From the NCBI GenBank assembly GCA_963575745.1, contig CAUYUJ010018631.1, positions 56,001 to 120,000 on the forward strand: 64,000 nt of DNA, written 5' to 3'. The notes below the pieces were generated by a model, which had not been told where the DNA came from, searched no databases, and saw only the letters and a program-made list of their open reading frames with translations. Below, piece after piece: positions 11,481-23,349 of the stretch. Origin of the DNA: Prorocentrum cordatum (Eukaryota > Sar > Dinophyceae > Prorocentrales > Prorocentraceae). The first letter of the stretch is position 1. Each line of letters starts with the position of its first letter. A program made the position numbers and the translations under genes.

Positions 11481-11876
11481 GGAGGAGGAGAAAGAGGAGA
11501 AAGAGGAGGAGGAGGAGGAGGAGGAGGAGGAGGAGGAGGAGGAGGAGGAGGAGAGGAGGAGGAGGAGAGGAGGAGGAGGAGGAGGAGAAGGAGGAGGAGC
11601 TTCCTGGCCGCCGTTCCCTCCCCCTCCTCTTCCCTCCGCCCTCTCCCCGGCCCTCCCGCTCCTGCTGCTCGCTCCTCCTGCTCCTCCTGCTCCTGCTGCT
11701 GCCGATCCTCGTCGTTCCCCACCGTCCTCCGCTTCCTCCTGCTCCTCCTCCTCCTCCTCCTCCGCCCCCTCCGCCTCCTCCTCCTCCTCCTCCTCCTCCT
11801 CCTCCTCCTCCTGCTCTCCTCTCCTCTCCTCCTCCTCCTCCTCCTCCTCCTCCTCCTCCTCCTCCTCCTCCTCCTT
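11481..11876. repeat. (GAG)n facing (TCC)n, separated by ~135 bp
   Basis: 11481-11605 is purine-rich (GAG)n and 11737-11876 is (TCC)n, so the two arms are complementary. The arrangement could form a long hairpin or triplex DNA. The spacer is itself CT-rich. Confidence 0.9.
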
Positions 11877-11977
11877 TGCCAATGTACAGAGCGACCCACC
11901 GCCACTTCTGTTTGCGACTCACGCGCTGGGGTCATGTGTAGGACACCCTAGTCGGCGGATGCAATCTTATTCAGCGT

Positions 11978-12040
11978 AATTTGAAGGCATGGGCGGGATG
12001 GGTAGGATTTCAGAGATGGCGTGAGCGCACCTAGCCTCCT
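11978..12040. repeat. GATGGGTAGGA...GAGCGCACCTA module
   Basis: A short module (GGGATGGGTAGGATTTCAG ... GTGAGCGCACCTAGCCTCC) related to 52923-52985 and 62041-62103. As at those sites, a trinucleotide tract follows. Confidence 0.5.
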
Positions 12041-12064
12041 TCTCCGTTTCCCCTTCGTTGAGGA

Positions 12065-12615
12065 GTGGTTCGCAGACTGATGGGAATGAGTAAGATGAAC
12101 ATGATAATGGTAGTGGTGGCGATGATGGCCCCGACGACGTCGATCATCTCGATGGTGGTGATGTTGGTGATGATGGCGATGATGGCGATGATGAGGACGG
12201 CGGTTGTGGAGGTGGTGGTGACGGTGACGATGACGATGGCGACGATGACGATGATGCAGATGCTGATGCTGGCTCTGCAGTGCTGCTGCTGATGATGACT
12301 GGGAAGGTGAGGAAGAGGAGGACAGGGGGATGAGTAGAAGTAACACTAGGAGCAGGAGTAGGAGTAGGACGATGAGGAAGAAGAGGAGGAGGAGTAGGAG
12401 GAGGAGGAGGAGGAGGAGGAGAAAGGAGGAGGAGGACGATGAGGAGAAGGAGGAGGAGGAGGCAGAGGAGGAGCAGTAAGAGTCCTGCCCTCATGTCCCT
12501 GGCCTTCCTCCCTCCCTCCTCCTCCCTCCTCCCTCCTCCTCTTCTCTCTCCTCCCTCCTCATCACCGGAGGTGCAGACCACCGTCCTAGTCCTAGTCCTC
12601 CTCCTCCTCCTCTCC
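12065..12615. repeat. (GAT/GGT)n, (AGG)n and (TCC)n tracts
   Basis: 12090-12300 is imperfect GATG/GTG triplets, 12355-12478 is (AGG)n, and 12490-12612 is (TCC/CTC)n. The last two again face each other as complementary arms. Confidence 0.85.
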
Positions 12616-12878
12616 CTCACGATGGTCGAGGGTTGGCCCCCAGGCCCATCCTGGGGTGCGCTTTGGTACCAGCCGTGGAGACGAGAAGCCTTCAAATTGC
12701 TCAAAGATGCTCAAGAATATCTCCAAACTTCGATCCTCGAATCTTGAACCCGATCCTCCTCCCTTCTCCATACTGCGGCGACGAACGAAGAGGAACGATT
12801 GGCGACGGGCGACGGGCGACAGGGACGACGGTGACGGCGCCGACGCGCGACGCCGTCGACGGAGGTCGACGGGTGACG
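12616..12878. other. Unique sequence, nothing recognised
   Basis: About 260 bp between triplet tracts. No credible gene: the open frames crossing it continue into low-complexity triplets on both sides. Confidence 0.5.
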
Positions 12879-13541
<663 letters not shown>

Positions 13542-14602
13542 GGAGAAGGGGGCCCCGCCCCCGCAGTGTGGCGAGTGGGCCGCGGAGGCGGGCGAGGCCT
13601 CCCCCCAAGCAGGCAGGCACCGCGTGGGCCCGTGCAGGCCGGCAGACACCGTGCGGGCCAGGGAGGGCAGGAGAAGCACAATGCCGGCCCAGGGACGGGT
13701 GCCGCCACGGCCCGAAGAGTCAGAGGCAACGATAGGATAGGGGGGGTATAGGCATATGGGGGTGATGCGTCGACCCCCAATCGCCCATTGATCGCACATA
13801 AGGGGCCGATAGCCCCAACCTGCCCAGGAACGTGCGGATTCACTTTCGGGGGTCCATCGCCGATGCGTCGGCGATGTATCGCCGATTCCAGGTCGATGAT
13901 CCCCCCCCATGCCAGTCCCCTGGTGGTTTTCGGGTTATAACTCGGACCTCTGGCGGCCGTTCGGGACGATTCTGGCAGGCCCGGAACGCTCTCGGCAAGG
14001 CGCAGCCGACGGAAGGCATCCCGAGGCTGGAAAGCCGCTGGGAACCACCGAAAGCGTCCGAAAACCTCAGCCCTCGAGCCTCAAAACTTCGTCCAAGGTG
14101 GTCCCCTCCTATACCAGTCCCCCCCTATCGTTGCCCCTCGCTCCGACGAGGGGACTCCTGCTCTGTGCCCCCCCCGTGCCGGTCCACCCCTGTTGTCGCC
14201 CCTCCAAGAGCCAGGCCCCCGAGGACCGAAGGCGGCAGACCGTCTCCCCGGGGGGCCACTCTGCGGAGGAGGGGTACCGTGAAGTCGGGTGTCCCTCGAC
14301 ACGAGGAGTGTTCAAGAATGGTAAAACGTAAAAGACATAGCCAGGTGACGATCTTCGTCTTACCAAATCCGCCTGCAGGAGGACATGCCCGACCTGAGGG
14401 TACTGGCCCCCCCACCTTCCGCGGGGCACCAAGACCTCGCGCCGAGGTGGAGCCCCACGCACAGTCCACGACTTGGCGGGTTTGGGTCCCTCAGGGGCCC
14501 TGGTGCGCCGCCCATGCGCAAAGCACCCCTCCAGGGGCCCTCCCCCTCAGCCTCCGCCTGTCCTCCAGGCTCATCTTCCTCCTCCCTTCGTCTCCTTCCC
14601 CC
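13542..14602. other. GC-rich unique sequence, no gene recognised
   Basis: About 1.06 kb with open frames in several phases but no motif, no repeat and no consistent codon pattern. CATCGCCGATGCGTCGGCGATG (13857-13878) is a short local inverted repeat. Confidence 0.4.
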
Positions 14603-15010
14603 CGCCACCTCGCCTACTCGGCCTCGTCCACGTCCGCCCAGTCCTCCTCCTCCTTCCTAGTGTCGCCCACTGACGTGCTGGGCAACGAACCCATCAACCC
14701 ATCAGTGCCCTGAGCCGGGCCCTTGGATTTCTCCTTCTCCCTTCTCTCTCCCTCCTCTCCTCCCAAGCGCCTACCAACGTGGCGCCTTCCATTCAAAGGT
14801 GGCCACCAGTTTTTCTTGGAATGTGCGCCGGCCCAGGGTTCGCTGTTAGTAGGTAAACCTGTCCCCAGTGCCAAGCTCGAAGAGGGCTGGCATATTGCCG
14901 CTCGATGAGAAACTAAGTAAAGTAGCGTCTTGTTCCCGGAAAGGGCTCTGGCCCAGGGTTCTCTTTTAGTTATCTTGAATTGCCCCCGGTGCCATGATGG
15001 GGGTGGGCCC
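14603..15010. repeat. Duplicate of the 8.36-8.61 kb segment plus GGCCCAGGGTTC modules
   Basis: 14603-14830 aligns with 8358-8610 (CTCGCCTACTCGGCCTCGTC, CCCACTGACGTGCTGGGCAA, GGCCCTTGGATTTCTC), without the (TCC)n expansion. 14830-15010 carries two GGCCCAGGGTTCxCTxTTAG modules, matching those at 2.8, 3.2 and 8.7 kb in the same order. Confidence 0.75.
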
Positions 15011-15504
15011 GCAGATTTCCGTTCGATACAGACAAGGTAAAGTTCCAGTTTGTTTTAAAGAAGTGCGGTTCGCGCGTGCCCGCTCGAGGAAAGTGTGGCC
15101 CCCCTCTCCGATCTTTGTTGCCTAACTGGGTCCGTAGACCACCGCTTTCCTTTGTAAGAAAGAGTGCGCGGAGCGTTTTGCGCAGAATCCCCGCTAAATA
15201 TGAGGTTCGGAGTCTTTGACATTTTGGATAACATGACCGAGTGTTGACTTTTTGCGTGCCTGCTCTAGAACGGCGCGCCCTGCTCGCAGGTTTCTCGAGG
15301 TTGTCTCGAGCCCAGCGCATATTTTGCAGAAGGAAAGTTGGCTTCTTGCGTGCCCGCTCGAGGATGGCGCGCCCTGCGTGCCGAATGCCTGAAGATGTCT
15401 CGAGCGAAACGATTATTTTGCAGCGCTTGAAAGACCTGGGCGCTCCAGGATGCCCAGGTGGTTCTGAGAGTGCGGTCGGATTATTATTTGCAAGGGATCG
15501 TGGT
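15011..15504. repeat. Degenerate dispersed repeats (CGTGCCCGCTCGAGGA modules)
   Basis: GCGCGTGCCCGCTCGAGGAAAGTG at 15071-15094 also occurs at 2955-2978, and GAAACGATTATTTTGCAGC-type 75-bp remnants lie at 15290-15430. No gene. Confidence 0.5.
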
Positions 15505-16020
15505 CCTCGGAGCGTGACGACGCGTAGGTTCCTAACGCCCCAAGGCGGGTCAAGCGTGAAAGCACATGGTTCCTAACGCCCCAGAGTGGGAGAAGGGCGA
15601 ACACGCATGGGCTCCTAACGCCCCAGAGCGGGACAAGCGTGAAAAAGCATGGGTGGATGATGACCAAAAGCGGGACAAGCGTGAAAACATATGCGTTCCT
15701 GACGCCCCAGAAGGGACAAGCGTGACAACACTTGGGTTCCGTAAGAAAAATGCTTCGTACTGCCACAGAGCGGGACAAGCGTGACAACACGTGTGTTCCT
15801 AAGACCCCGGAGCGGGACGAGAGTGAAAACACGTGGGTTCCTGACGCCACAGAGCGGGGCACGGGTCAGAGCAGGACAAGCGTGAAAACGCATGGGTTCT
15901 TAATGCTACAGATCGGGACGAGTGTGAAAACACGTGGGTCCCTAACGCCCCAGAGCTGGACAAGCGTGAAAACACGTGGGTTCCTAATGTCCTAGAGCGG
16001 GACAAGCGTGCGACGACGCG
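15505..16020. repeat. 42-bp minisatellite, locus B
   Basis: About twelve 42-bp units (GGTTCCTAACGCCCCAGAGC + GGGACAAGCGTGAAAACACG), more divergent than at 9.1 kb but of the same length and order. The two loci lie 6 kb apart. Confidence 0.85.
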
Positions 16021-16079
16021 CGCGTGTGCATTCCGTTCCCGTTTTTTTTGTTTTTGCAAGGGGTTCTTGAACGTGGGTG

Positions 16080-17690
16080 ACTTTTGATAAACGAGTGCAC
16101 CCGCATAGCATTTTTGGCAGAAGATAATGGGGGGCGCGATACTGGCCTGCCTGGGCTGGTGCGAGTTCATATTTCGGATTGACGGTAGGGCAGAATCATA
16201 TGGAAATTGCAGTACGAAACGGTTTGCAGTTAACCCCGGGGGCGGGGGGTAGATCCGAATACTCTTGTAGAAAGGAGAATCTATGTGGCCGAATCTATGT
16301 TGTGCAATTGATTTCTGTTGGCAGTGAGTTGTCCACTCCACTGCTCGCGCAAACATCCCACCCACCCACCCGCAACTTGGTTTGCAAAATCTCTTAAGAC
16401 CGTGACGGTGGGTCCCAAATGGCACTTGGCAACGACAGCGACGCCGACGACGATAGCGACAACGACGACGACGACGCCACCGACCACGACTACGACGACG
16501 CCGACAACGACGACGACGTCGACACCGACGACGACGACGCCGACGACGACGACGACGATGACAACGACGACGACGATGACGACGCCGACGACGACGACAA
16601 CGACGACACCGACGACGACGACGACGACAACGACGACACCGACGACGACGACGACGATGACAACGACGACGACGATGGCGACGCCGACGACGACGACAAC
16701 GACGACGACGCCGACGCCGACGACGACGAAGACGAAGACGCCGGCGCCAACGAAGACGACGACGAGGGAGGAGGGAGGACGGCGACGGCGACAACGACGA
16801 CAACGACGACAACGACGAGGGAGGAGGAAGGACGGCGACGACGCGAACGACGAAGAAGCAGGAAAGTCGGCGACGCCGACGACGACGACGACGAGGGAGG
16901 AAGGAAGACGACGACGACAACGACGACGACGACGACGACGGCGACGAAATAGGAAGGACGACGACGAGACGCCGACGACGGACGACGACGACGACGCGGG
17001 AGGAGGAGGAAGGACGACCACGGCGACAACGACGACGGAAACGACCACGACGCCAAAGAGGACGACGACGACGAACACGAGGAAAGACAGAGGACGACGT
17101 AGGCGACGACGACGCCGACGACGCGGGAGGAAGGAGGACGGCGACGACGACGACGATGACGACGACGACGACGACGCAAGAGCGCGCGCGCACGCTTCTG
17201 TTGAAAATCAGTGTTTCGAAACCTTGTGTTTTTGTAGGTTTTTTGGACACACGATGTTGAAATTCTTCCGAAACCGATGGGGTTTGAAGGATTTCGTCAT
17301 ACGCGCGCGACAACGCGCGCGTCTGCACTTCGTTTAATTGTTTGCAGAGGGTTCTCGCGACGGCACACGCGCAAGGGCGTTCGACAGATTTCGACATGCG
17401 CGCGCGCGAAGTCCGTTGGGTAGCATTTTATGAAAATCTTGGAAAAACCTATGGTTTTCTTGAGATTTCGCAAGAACTCGCGCGTAAGCTTTTGTAGCAA
17501 ATCAGTGTTGCCAAACCCTGTGGTTTTTGTATGTTTTTTGGAAACCCGATCACACCCAAGGTTTTTGGAGGATTTCGGCATGCGCGCGCGACGGCGCGCG
17601 CGTGTGCACTTCGTCCAATTTTTTGGAAGGGATTCGTGAACAAGTGTTATGTTAGAACAAAAGGTGTCCCCGCGTATCGTTTTTTTCAAG
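16080..17690. repeat. Composite higher-order repeat, unit 1, with (GAC)n core
   Basis: Order: GGGGGCGCGATACTGG-type module, TTGTAGAAAGGAGAATCTATG, CATCCCACCCACCCACCCGC (about 16357), a (GAC)n tract (16432-17178), then four GC-palindrome blocks such as CATGCGCGCGCGACGGCGCG (17260-17640). Unit 2 starts 1,541 bp later. The poly-Thr, poly-Asp and poly-Arg frames across it are triplet artefacts. Confidence 0.85.
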
Positions 17691-19677
17691 GAACCTCAGG
17701 GGGGTCGATACCGGTTCCCCTGGGATAGTGAAGAATCATATTTTGGATGGACATGTGGTCAGAATCATATATGATTTACATACCCGAAAGGGGGGCGGAT
17801 AACGCCGGGGGGGGGGGTAGATTCTATTCTCTTTTTAGAAAGGAAAATTGATTACCCTGCACCGCGATTGACCACCTCCACTGCTCGCGCAAACATCCCA
17901 ACCACCCACCCGCAACTTGGTTTGCAAAATCTCTTAAGACCGTGACGGTGGGTACCAAATGGCACTTGGCAGCGACAGCGACGCCGACGACGACAGCGAC
18001 AACGACGACGACGACGCCGCCGACAACGACTACACCGACGACGTCTCCAACAACTTCGACGACGCCGACAACGACGACGCCGACGCCGACACCGACGACG
18101 ACGCCGACGCCGACGCCGACGACGACGACGATGACAACGACGACGACGATGGCGACGCCGACGACGACGACAACGACGACACCGCCGCCGACGACGACGA
18201 CGACGACGGCGGCGATGACGACGACGCCGACGTCGACGACGACGAAGACGACGACGCCGGCGCCGACGACGACGACGACGAAGACGACGACGACGCCGAC
18301 GCCGACGACGACGACGAGGGAGGAGGGAGGACGACGACGGCGACAACGACGACAACGACGACAACGACGAGGGAGGAGGGAGGACGGCGACGACGCGAAC
18401 GACGAAGAAGGAGGAAAGTCGGCGACGCCGACGACGACAACGACGAGGGAGGAGGGAAGACGACGACGACAACGACGACGACGACGACGACGGCAACGAA
18501 ATAGGAACGACGACGACGAGACGCCGACGACGGACGACGACGACGACGCGGGAGGAGGAGGAAGGACGACCACAGCGACAACGACGACGGAAACGACCAC
18601 GACGCCAAAGAGTTCGACGACGACGAACACCAGGAAAGACAGAGGACGACGTAGGCGACGACGACGACGACGCGGGAGGAGGGAAGACCGCGACGACGAC
18701 GACGACGACGCAAGAGCGCGCGCGCACGCTTTTGTTGAAAATCAGTGTTTCGAAACCTTGTGTTTTTGTAAGTTTTTTGGACGCACGATGTTGAAATCCT
18801 TCCGAAACCGACGGGTTTTGAAGGATTTCGGCATACGCGCGCGACGACGCGCGCGTCTGCACTTCGTCCAGTTTTTTGCAGAGGGTTCTCGCGACGGCAC
18901 ACGCGCAATGGCGTTCGACAGATTTCGACATGCGCGCGCGCGAAGCCCGTTTGGTAGGATTTTGTGTACATCTTGAAAAAACCTATGGTTTCCTGAAAAT
19001 TTCGCAAGAGCTCGCGAGCTCGCGCGTAAGCTTTTTTAGCAAATCAGTGTTGCAAACCCTTGTGTTTTTGTATGTTTTTTGGGAACTCGATCGCGAAATC
19101 TTTCCGACACCGCAGGTTTTTGGAGGATTTCGGCATGCGCGCGCGACGGCGCGCGCGTGTGCACTTCGTCCCATTTTTTGCGTCCCATTTTTTGCAAGGG
19201 ATTCGTGAACAAGTGTTATGTTAGAACCAAGTATGTCCCCGCGTATCGATTTTTCTTTATGCTTACAAAGGGAACCTCAGGGGGGTCGATACCGCCCCCC
19301 CGGGATAGTGTAAGTTCATTTTTAGGATGGACATGTGGTCAGAATCATAAATGATTTACATACCCGAAAGGGGTACGGATAACGCTGGGGGGGGGGGGTA
19401 GAGCCTATTCTTTTTGTAGAGAGGAGAATTTAGGCGGCGGCGTGGCGGCGACGGCGACGACATAGCCGCAAGACCGGCAGACGGGCCCAGACGACGGGCA
19501 GCGACGAAGCGGCGACGGGGCGGCGACGGCCACAGTATAGCCGCCAGACCGGCAGACGACGGGCGGCGACTAGACGGCGACGGGGCGGCGACGGCGACAA
19601 CATTACCGCCAGACAGGCAGACAGGCCCAGTCCGTTAGAAAAGAAGATATAATCCCAATCGCAAGCACTGTTTGGGG
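17691..19677. repeat. Composite higher-order repeat, unit 2 and terminal modules
   Basis: Repeats unit 1: GGGGGGTCGATACC (about 17700), TTTAGAAAGGAAAAT, CATCCCAACCACCCACCCGC (about 17898), (GAC)n (17952-18715) and GC-palindromes (18720-19205). A third GGTCGATACC module (about 19284) leads into a GGCGGCGACGGGG minisatellite (19431-19625) and the end module TTAGAA...AGCACTGTTTGGGGAAC (19635-19681). Confidence 0.85.
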
Positions 19678-19952
19678 AACTGAATCGGATCTTGAGCGCG
19701 AGCTGGTCGAGGGCCCCGCGGGTTTCGACTGCAACCAGCTCGAGCTATGCGTTCAGGCAACTCGGACTCAAGATCCAAGCCACTTCGGTCACGCAACGTT
19801 CAGCTCGCAAAGCACAGCCCCTGGCAGAGCACATCACCATCGACACCCTCATGATTGCAACTGCCCGCCGCTCACTTTTGGGCGCCTTGAGAACCATTCC
19901 ATGCGTGACACTTCTATGTCCCTTACTGGGTTCCTGGGCCGATCATGCTGTG
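19678..19952 (+). repeat. Diverged low-copy form of the ~430-bp repeat, upstream of the esterase gene
   Basis: It aligns from GGATCTTGAGCxCGAGCTG to GGGTTCCTGGGCCGATCATG with 10971-11325, including the AGCTATGCGTTCAGGCA, GGTACATCA-like and TTGCAACTGCCCG steps. It ends 120 bp before the proposed esterase start, so the esterase promoter or 5' leader probably lies in or beside repeat-derived DNA. Confidence 0.65.
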
Positions 19953-20071
19953 TTATGCCGTCGGGCTCCCCAGGAAAGCGTTGAGTGCCCACCTGTTTCG
20001 AGTGCCGCCCGCAGGGGCGCGAGCAATGTCAGCAAGGTCTTGCATTCTTCACCCACGTCTTTGAAAGCCTC

Positions 20072-21517
20072 ATGACCTTGGCCTGGCGAGGCGTGGCAGC
20101 GGCGGCGTCGTCATGTCTGTGCGCCCTCGGGGCTGGAATGCCGTCGCTCGAGGAGATACCGAATGACACCTTCTTCGTGATGCGCCCGCCCGTGGGCGGC
20201 GGGGCATACTGCGGGGACGGCTCGCCCTACCACTTCCTCGTGCGCAAGGGGACGACCAATGTCAACAAGGTGATCGTCGACTTCATTGGCGGCGGCGCCT
20301 GTTGGAACGAGAGATGCGTGAATGATAATGCGGCAGTGCAGGGGCTGTCGTCCACTAGCTTTGTCATGCAGTCGGCCGCCTTGCTGCATGGCCTGACCAC
20401 GTCGCAGGCGAGCGAGATCGTCAACTCCATGAACCTTCAGGTCATAGGGGTGTCGAGTGAAGTCCAGGTCGCCGACACCGCGACTTGGACATACATTGCC
20501 GTGCTTTACTGTACGCAGGACGTCCACGTGGGTGCATGCACCACCACCTACCAGCTGCCCGACGGCTCGGCTAACCGCACAGTGCATCACAACGGCGCTG
20601 CGAACGCACGCGCCGTGATGAACTGGGTGTACGACAACTTTCCGAAGCCCGAGGTGCTCGCCTTCATGGGCTGTTCCGCGGGTGCCTCGCTCGCTCCGGT
20701 GATCGAGGTGATGCACGCCAAAAGCCGCTACGGGGCGGACACGACAATTGTTGCATTGGGGGACTCGGCAAGTAATCTTCTCACTGACAAATTCGTGATG
20801 GACGGTCTGCCAAGGTGGGGACCGCATGCTGTTTTCGACGAGATCCCAGGCTTCTTTCTCGAAGGGATGCCCTCGAACCTGCACGGAGATCTGACGTCCA
20901 CCGCTCTCTCTGCAGTCTTTTCGCTGTACCCCGACGTGCAGTTTGGGTATTTCACACGGACAGATGACCAGATCCAGGCGTATTTTGCGAACGAGATGGG
21001 CGGGCTGATCCCCTCGGAGCTGGACCTGGATGCCAGGCGGGAGTTCTGGAATCTGCACAACCTCGCCATGCTAGAGGGCCTGCAGGCTGCAAACCCGAAC
21101 TTCCGCACCTTCGTCGCGGCCGGCAACGACCACTGCACCACGACGTTCGACCACGCGCTGCAGGAGCCGGGCTTCCTGGCGTGGCTCGAGGACCTGCTGA
21201 GCGGCGGCGCTCCGCCCGCCGTCGCCTGCTCGAGCTGCACCCTCGCGGACGTACCGGGCTGCGACGGCGTGAACGGCTCGGGCCGGATTGATGACCGCTG
21301 CGGCGTCTGTGGCGGCAGTGGCACGAGCTGCGCGGCGAGGAGCGTCACGGCGGCACAGCTGTCGTGCGCTGTGGATGCTTCCGAGGGCGACCCCGAAGAG
21401 TCCGCAGAGCTGCCCGCGTCCAGGTCCCCGGGTGGGGCCCGCTCAGCCTCGTGGGTGTGCGCGGGCGCAGTTGTCTGCGGCTGGCAGATCGTCCGGAGCC
21501 TGCGATTTGCACAGTGA
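20072..21517 (+). CDS. Pectin acetylesterase / Notum-family secreted serine esterase
   Basis: A 481-aa alpha/beta-hydrolase-fold carboxylesterase. Family members remove acetyl groups from pectin (plants) or palmitoleate from Wnt (Notum); the substrate here is unknown. The start at 20072 opens a short hydrophobic N-terminus (about residues 1-22) that could be a signal peptide; an in-frame Met 29 codons upstream would hide it. Visible family motifs are GGGACWN (73-79, oxyanion region), GCSAG with nucleophile Ser202, ALGDSAS (about 228-234, structural Asp), TRTDDQIQ with Asp298/299 as catalytic-acid candidate, and GNDHCTT with His354. Order and spacing fit the family. A Cys-rich tail follows with DRCGVCGGSGTSC (about 408-420), a motif seen in many secreted modular proteins, then a weakly hydrophobic C-terminus. 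No intron is needed and no break is seen. It is the best-preserved gene in the window. Confidence 0.9.
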   Translation: MTLAWRGVAAAASSCLCALGAGMPSLEEIPNDTFFVMRPPVGGGAYCGDGSPYHFLVRKGTTNVNKVIVDFIGGGACWNERCVNDNAAVQGLSSTSFVMQSAALLHGLTTSQASEIVNSMNLQVIGVSSEVQVADTATWTYIAVLYCTQDVHVGACTTTYQLPDGSANRTVHHNGAANARAVMNWVYDNFPKPEVLAFMGCSAGASLAPVIEVMHAKSRYGADTTIVALGDSASNLLTDKFVMDGLPRWGPHAVFDEIPGFFLEGMPSNLHGDLTSTALSAVFSLYPDVQFGYFTRTDDQIQAYFANEMGGLIPSELDLDARREFWNLHNLAMLEGLQAANPNFRTFVAAGNDHCTTTFDHALQEPGFLAWLEDLLSGGAPPAVACSSCTLADVPGCDGVNGSGRIDDRCGVCGGSGTSCAARSVTAAQLSCAVDASEGDPEESAELPASRSPGGARSASWVCAGAVVCGWQIVRSLRFAQ

Positions 21518-23022
21518 TTCCCTTGCCACTGACGCCGCCTCCACCAGGCAGCTGCCCTGCCGATTCTACTCTCGTCGGCTTTGTCCCTGGTCTTCGTTCC
21601 AAGCCAGCGTCGGCAGACCTACCTTTGACGAGACACGTCCTCTGAGCCGTCTTGCTTCCGAGCAACAGTTGTATGCCATCAGCTCTTATCCCTTGGTCCT
21701 TTTCGAACCGGTGTGGAATTCGGCGGCAACACTCTCCAAGGAGAGTTGGAGCTGTCTTCTGCCCAATTGCGCGCTGTGACCTTAGTTCGAATGGCGCACT
21801 GTCTTGTGCCGAATGGCGCCGATACTGTACCTTTCGTTCCGTGACAGTCGGGCTGTGAGAGCCCCTAGTTTGGGACGGTTTCCATATCTCGCGTGTCGCC
21901 CGTCGGCGCGTCGCCATCTCTGATGGCGTTCCGGATTCCAACTGGATGCAATGTGCTCACACTTACCGGCTGGAGCTTTTGTCCAGACCAGTCTGGCGAA
22001 GTGCTCGCAGCTCATTTGCAGAGTCGGAAGACTGGCACCTGGGCCGTCTCAACAGTCGAAGCGCGTGGTGGCAAGCGGAAAGCGATGGAAGCAGAGGGAA
22101 GCCTGTGGAGGCACGTGTCGGCACGCGGGGCGTTCCGGGACGGGCCTCGCCTTCGAGGGGTCGAGGTGCCGGCACCTCCTTCCCGTCGGACGGCGGCGGA
22201 ATGCGGGCGGAAGCCAGCAGAAGCGAGGCGGCGGCGGCTCCGCTGGCGGGAGTGAAGCTCGGCCTTTCGAGGGATGCGCTCTCTCGAGGGGCTCATGGCT
22301 GCTGGAACGAGCCGCATGCAGGTGTAAGGGAAGCGAGGGAAGCACGTGGAAGCACACGCAGGGACATGGGAGCAGGCGGAAGCAAGCAGAAACAGCGTTG
22401 GAAGCAGTGGTGGAAACATGTGGAGGCTGAGGAAGCCCAAAGGTACGATATCGCTACTCCCCAGACCTCCCCCGGGGTGCGTTCGCACCAGGAGTTCGAG
22501 GCGAATCTAACACTGGCGACGAGGGCCTCCCAGGAGGCTGAATAAGGGGAAGACGAGGGACGGGTAGAGATATGGGCATCTTTTCCTCTGAGAGGTGGTT
22601 GGGGACAGGGCCGAACGAACCTGCTTCCCGTGTCCTGCCTCCTGCCCGTCGGAACTTGCCAGAAGTGATCTCGGCTCGGGGTGCCCCTGCCCTTCGCGGC
22701 GCCGTTGTTGAACGGGGGGGTGCTCTGGCGGGGAGCCTGCCTCGGGCCAGGGCCACCTCGGGCAACGCCCTACTCTTCTCATCGCTTAGTACCTTACACG
22801 CCGGTCGTTGAAAGTAGGCATATCTGGGATTCCGGATCCCAATCTACTTCTGGCGCCTTCCTACTTCTAGAATCGATATGCTTCTGCTTTGTTTTGTTAT
22901 TCTCTGGGAGAGGCTGAACCCAACCTACTTCATCCGCCTTCCTACTTCATGTGTTTACCTACTTCCTCCGACCTACGTGTACACCTGACGCCTTGCGATA
23001 CCGATTCGTTTGCTTAGGAAGC
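21518..23022. other. Intergenic, short GGAAGC-type repeats; no gene recognised
   Basis: The first ~400 bp is probably the esterase 3' region, with a small hairpin ACTCTCC-AA-GGAGAGT at 21731-21746. 22060-22440 is enriched in GGAAGCA/GTGGAGGC-like short repeats. 22800-23000 repeats CCTACTTC motifs. Open frames overlap on both strands with no domain. Confidence 0.4.
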
Positions 23023-23163
23023 CTACCACTACTACTGCTACCCTTACGATTACAACCACCATTACTATTCCCGCTACCACTATTACTACTATTACTACTC
23101 CTGCTACTACTATCACTACGATGAATACGACTACTATTACTGCTACTACTACTACTACTACTG

Positions 23164-23200
<37 letters not shown>

Positions 23201-23314
23201 GACTTCTTCGAAAACAGCAACTGCGAGTACTGCTACCACTGCTACTACTGCTACTACTACCACCACTACTAGGAGTAGTGTTAGTATTACTACTACCAGT
23301 GCTACCACCACTTT

Positions 23315-23349
<35 letters not shown>

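Noticed and set aside
15799-17397. Minus-strand 532-codon frame across the composite repeat
   Set aside because: It crosses a 42-bp array, unique spacer, (GAC)n and GC-palindromes; the duplicate unit gives a different frame. No domain.
19764-19775. CTCAAG upstream of the esterase as a possible dinoflagellate spliced-leader relic
   Set aside because: Only six bases match, and the same place in sibling repeats reads GCTTAAG or GCTAACG; it is part of the repeat.
20111-21348. Antisense frames (315 and 206 codons) opposite the esterase
   Set aside because: Shadow of a GC-rich real gene; no motif, and the sense frame has a full catalytic set.
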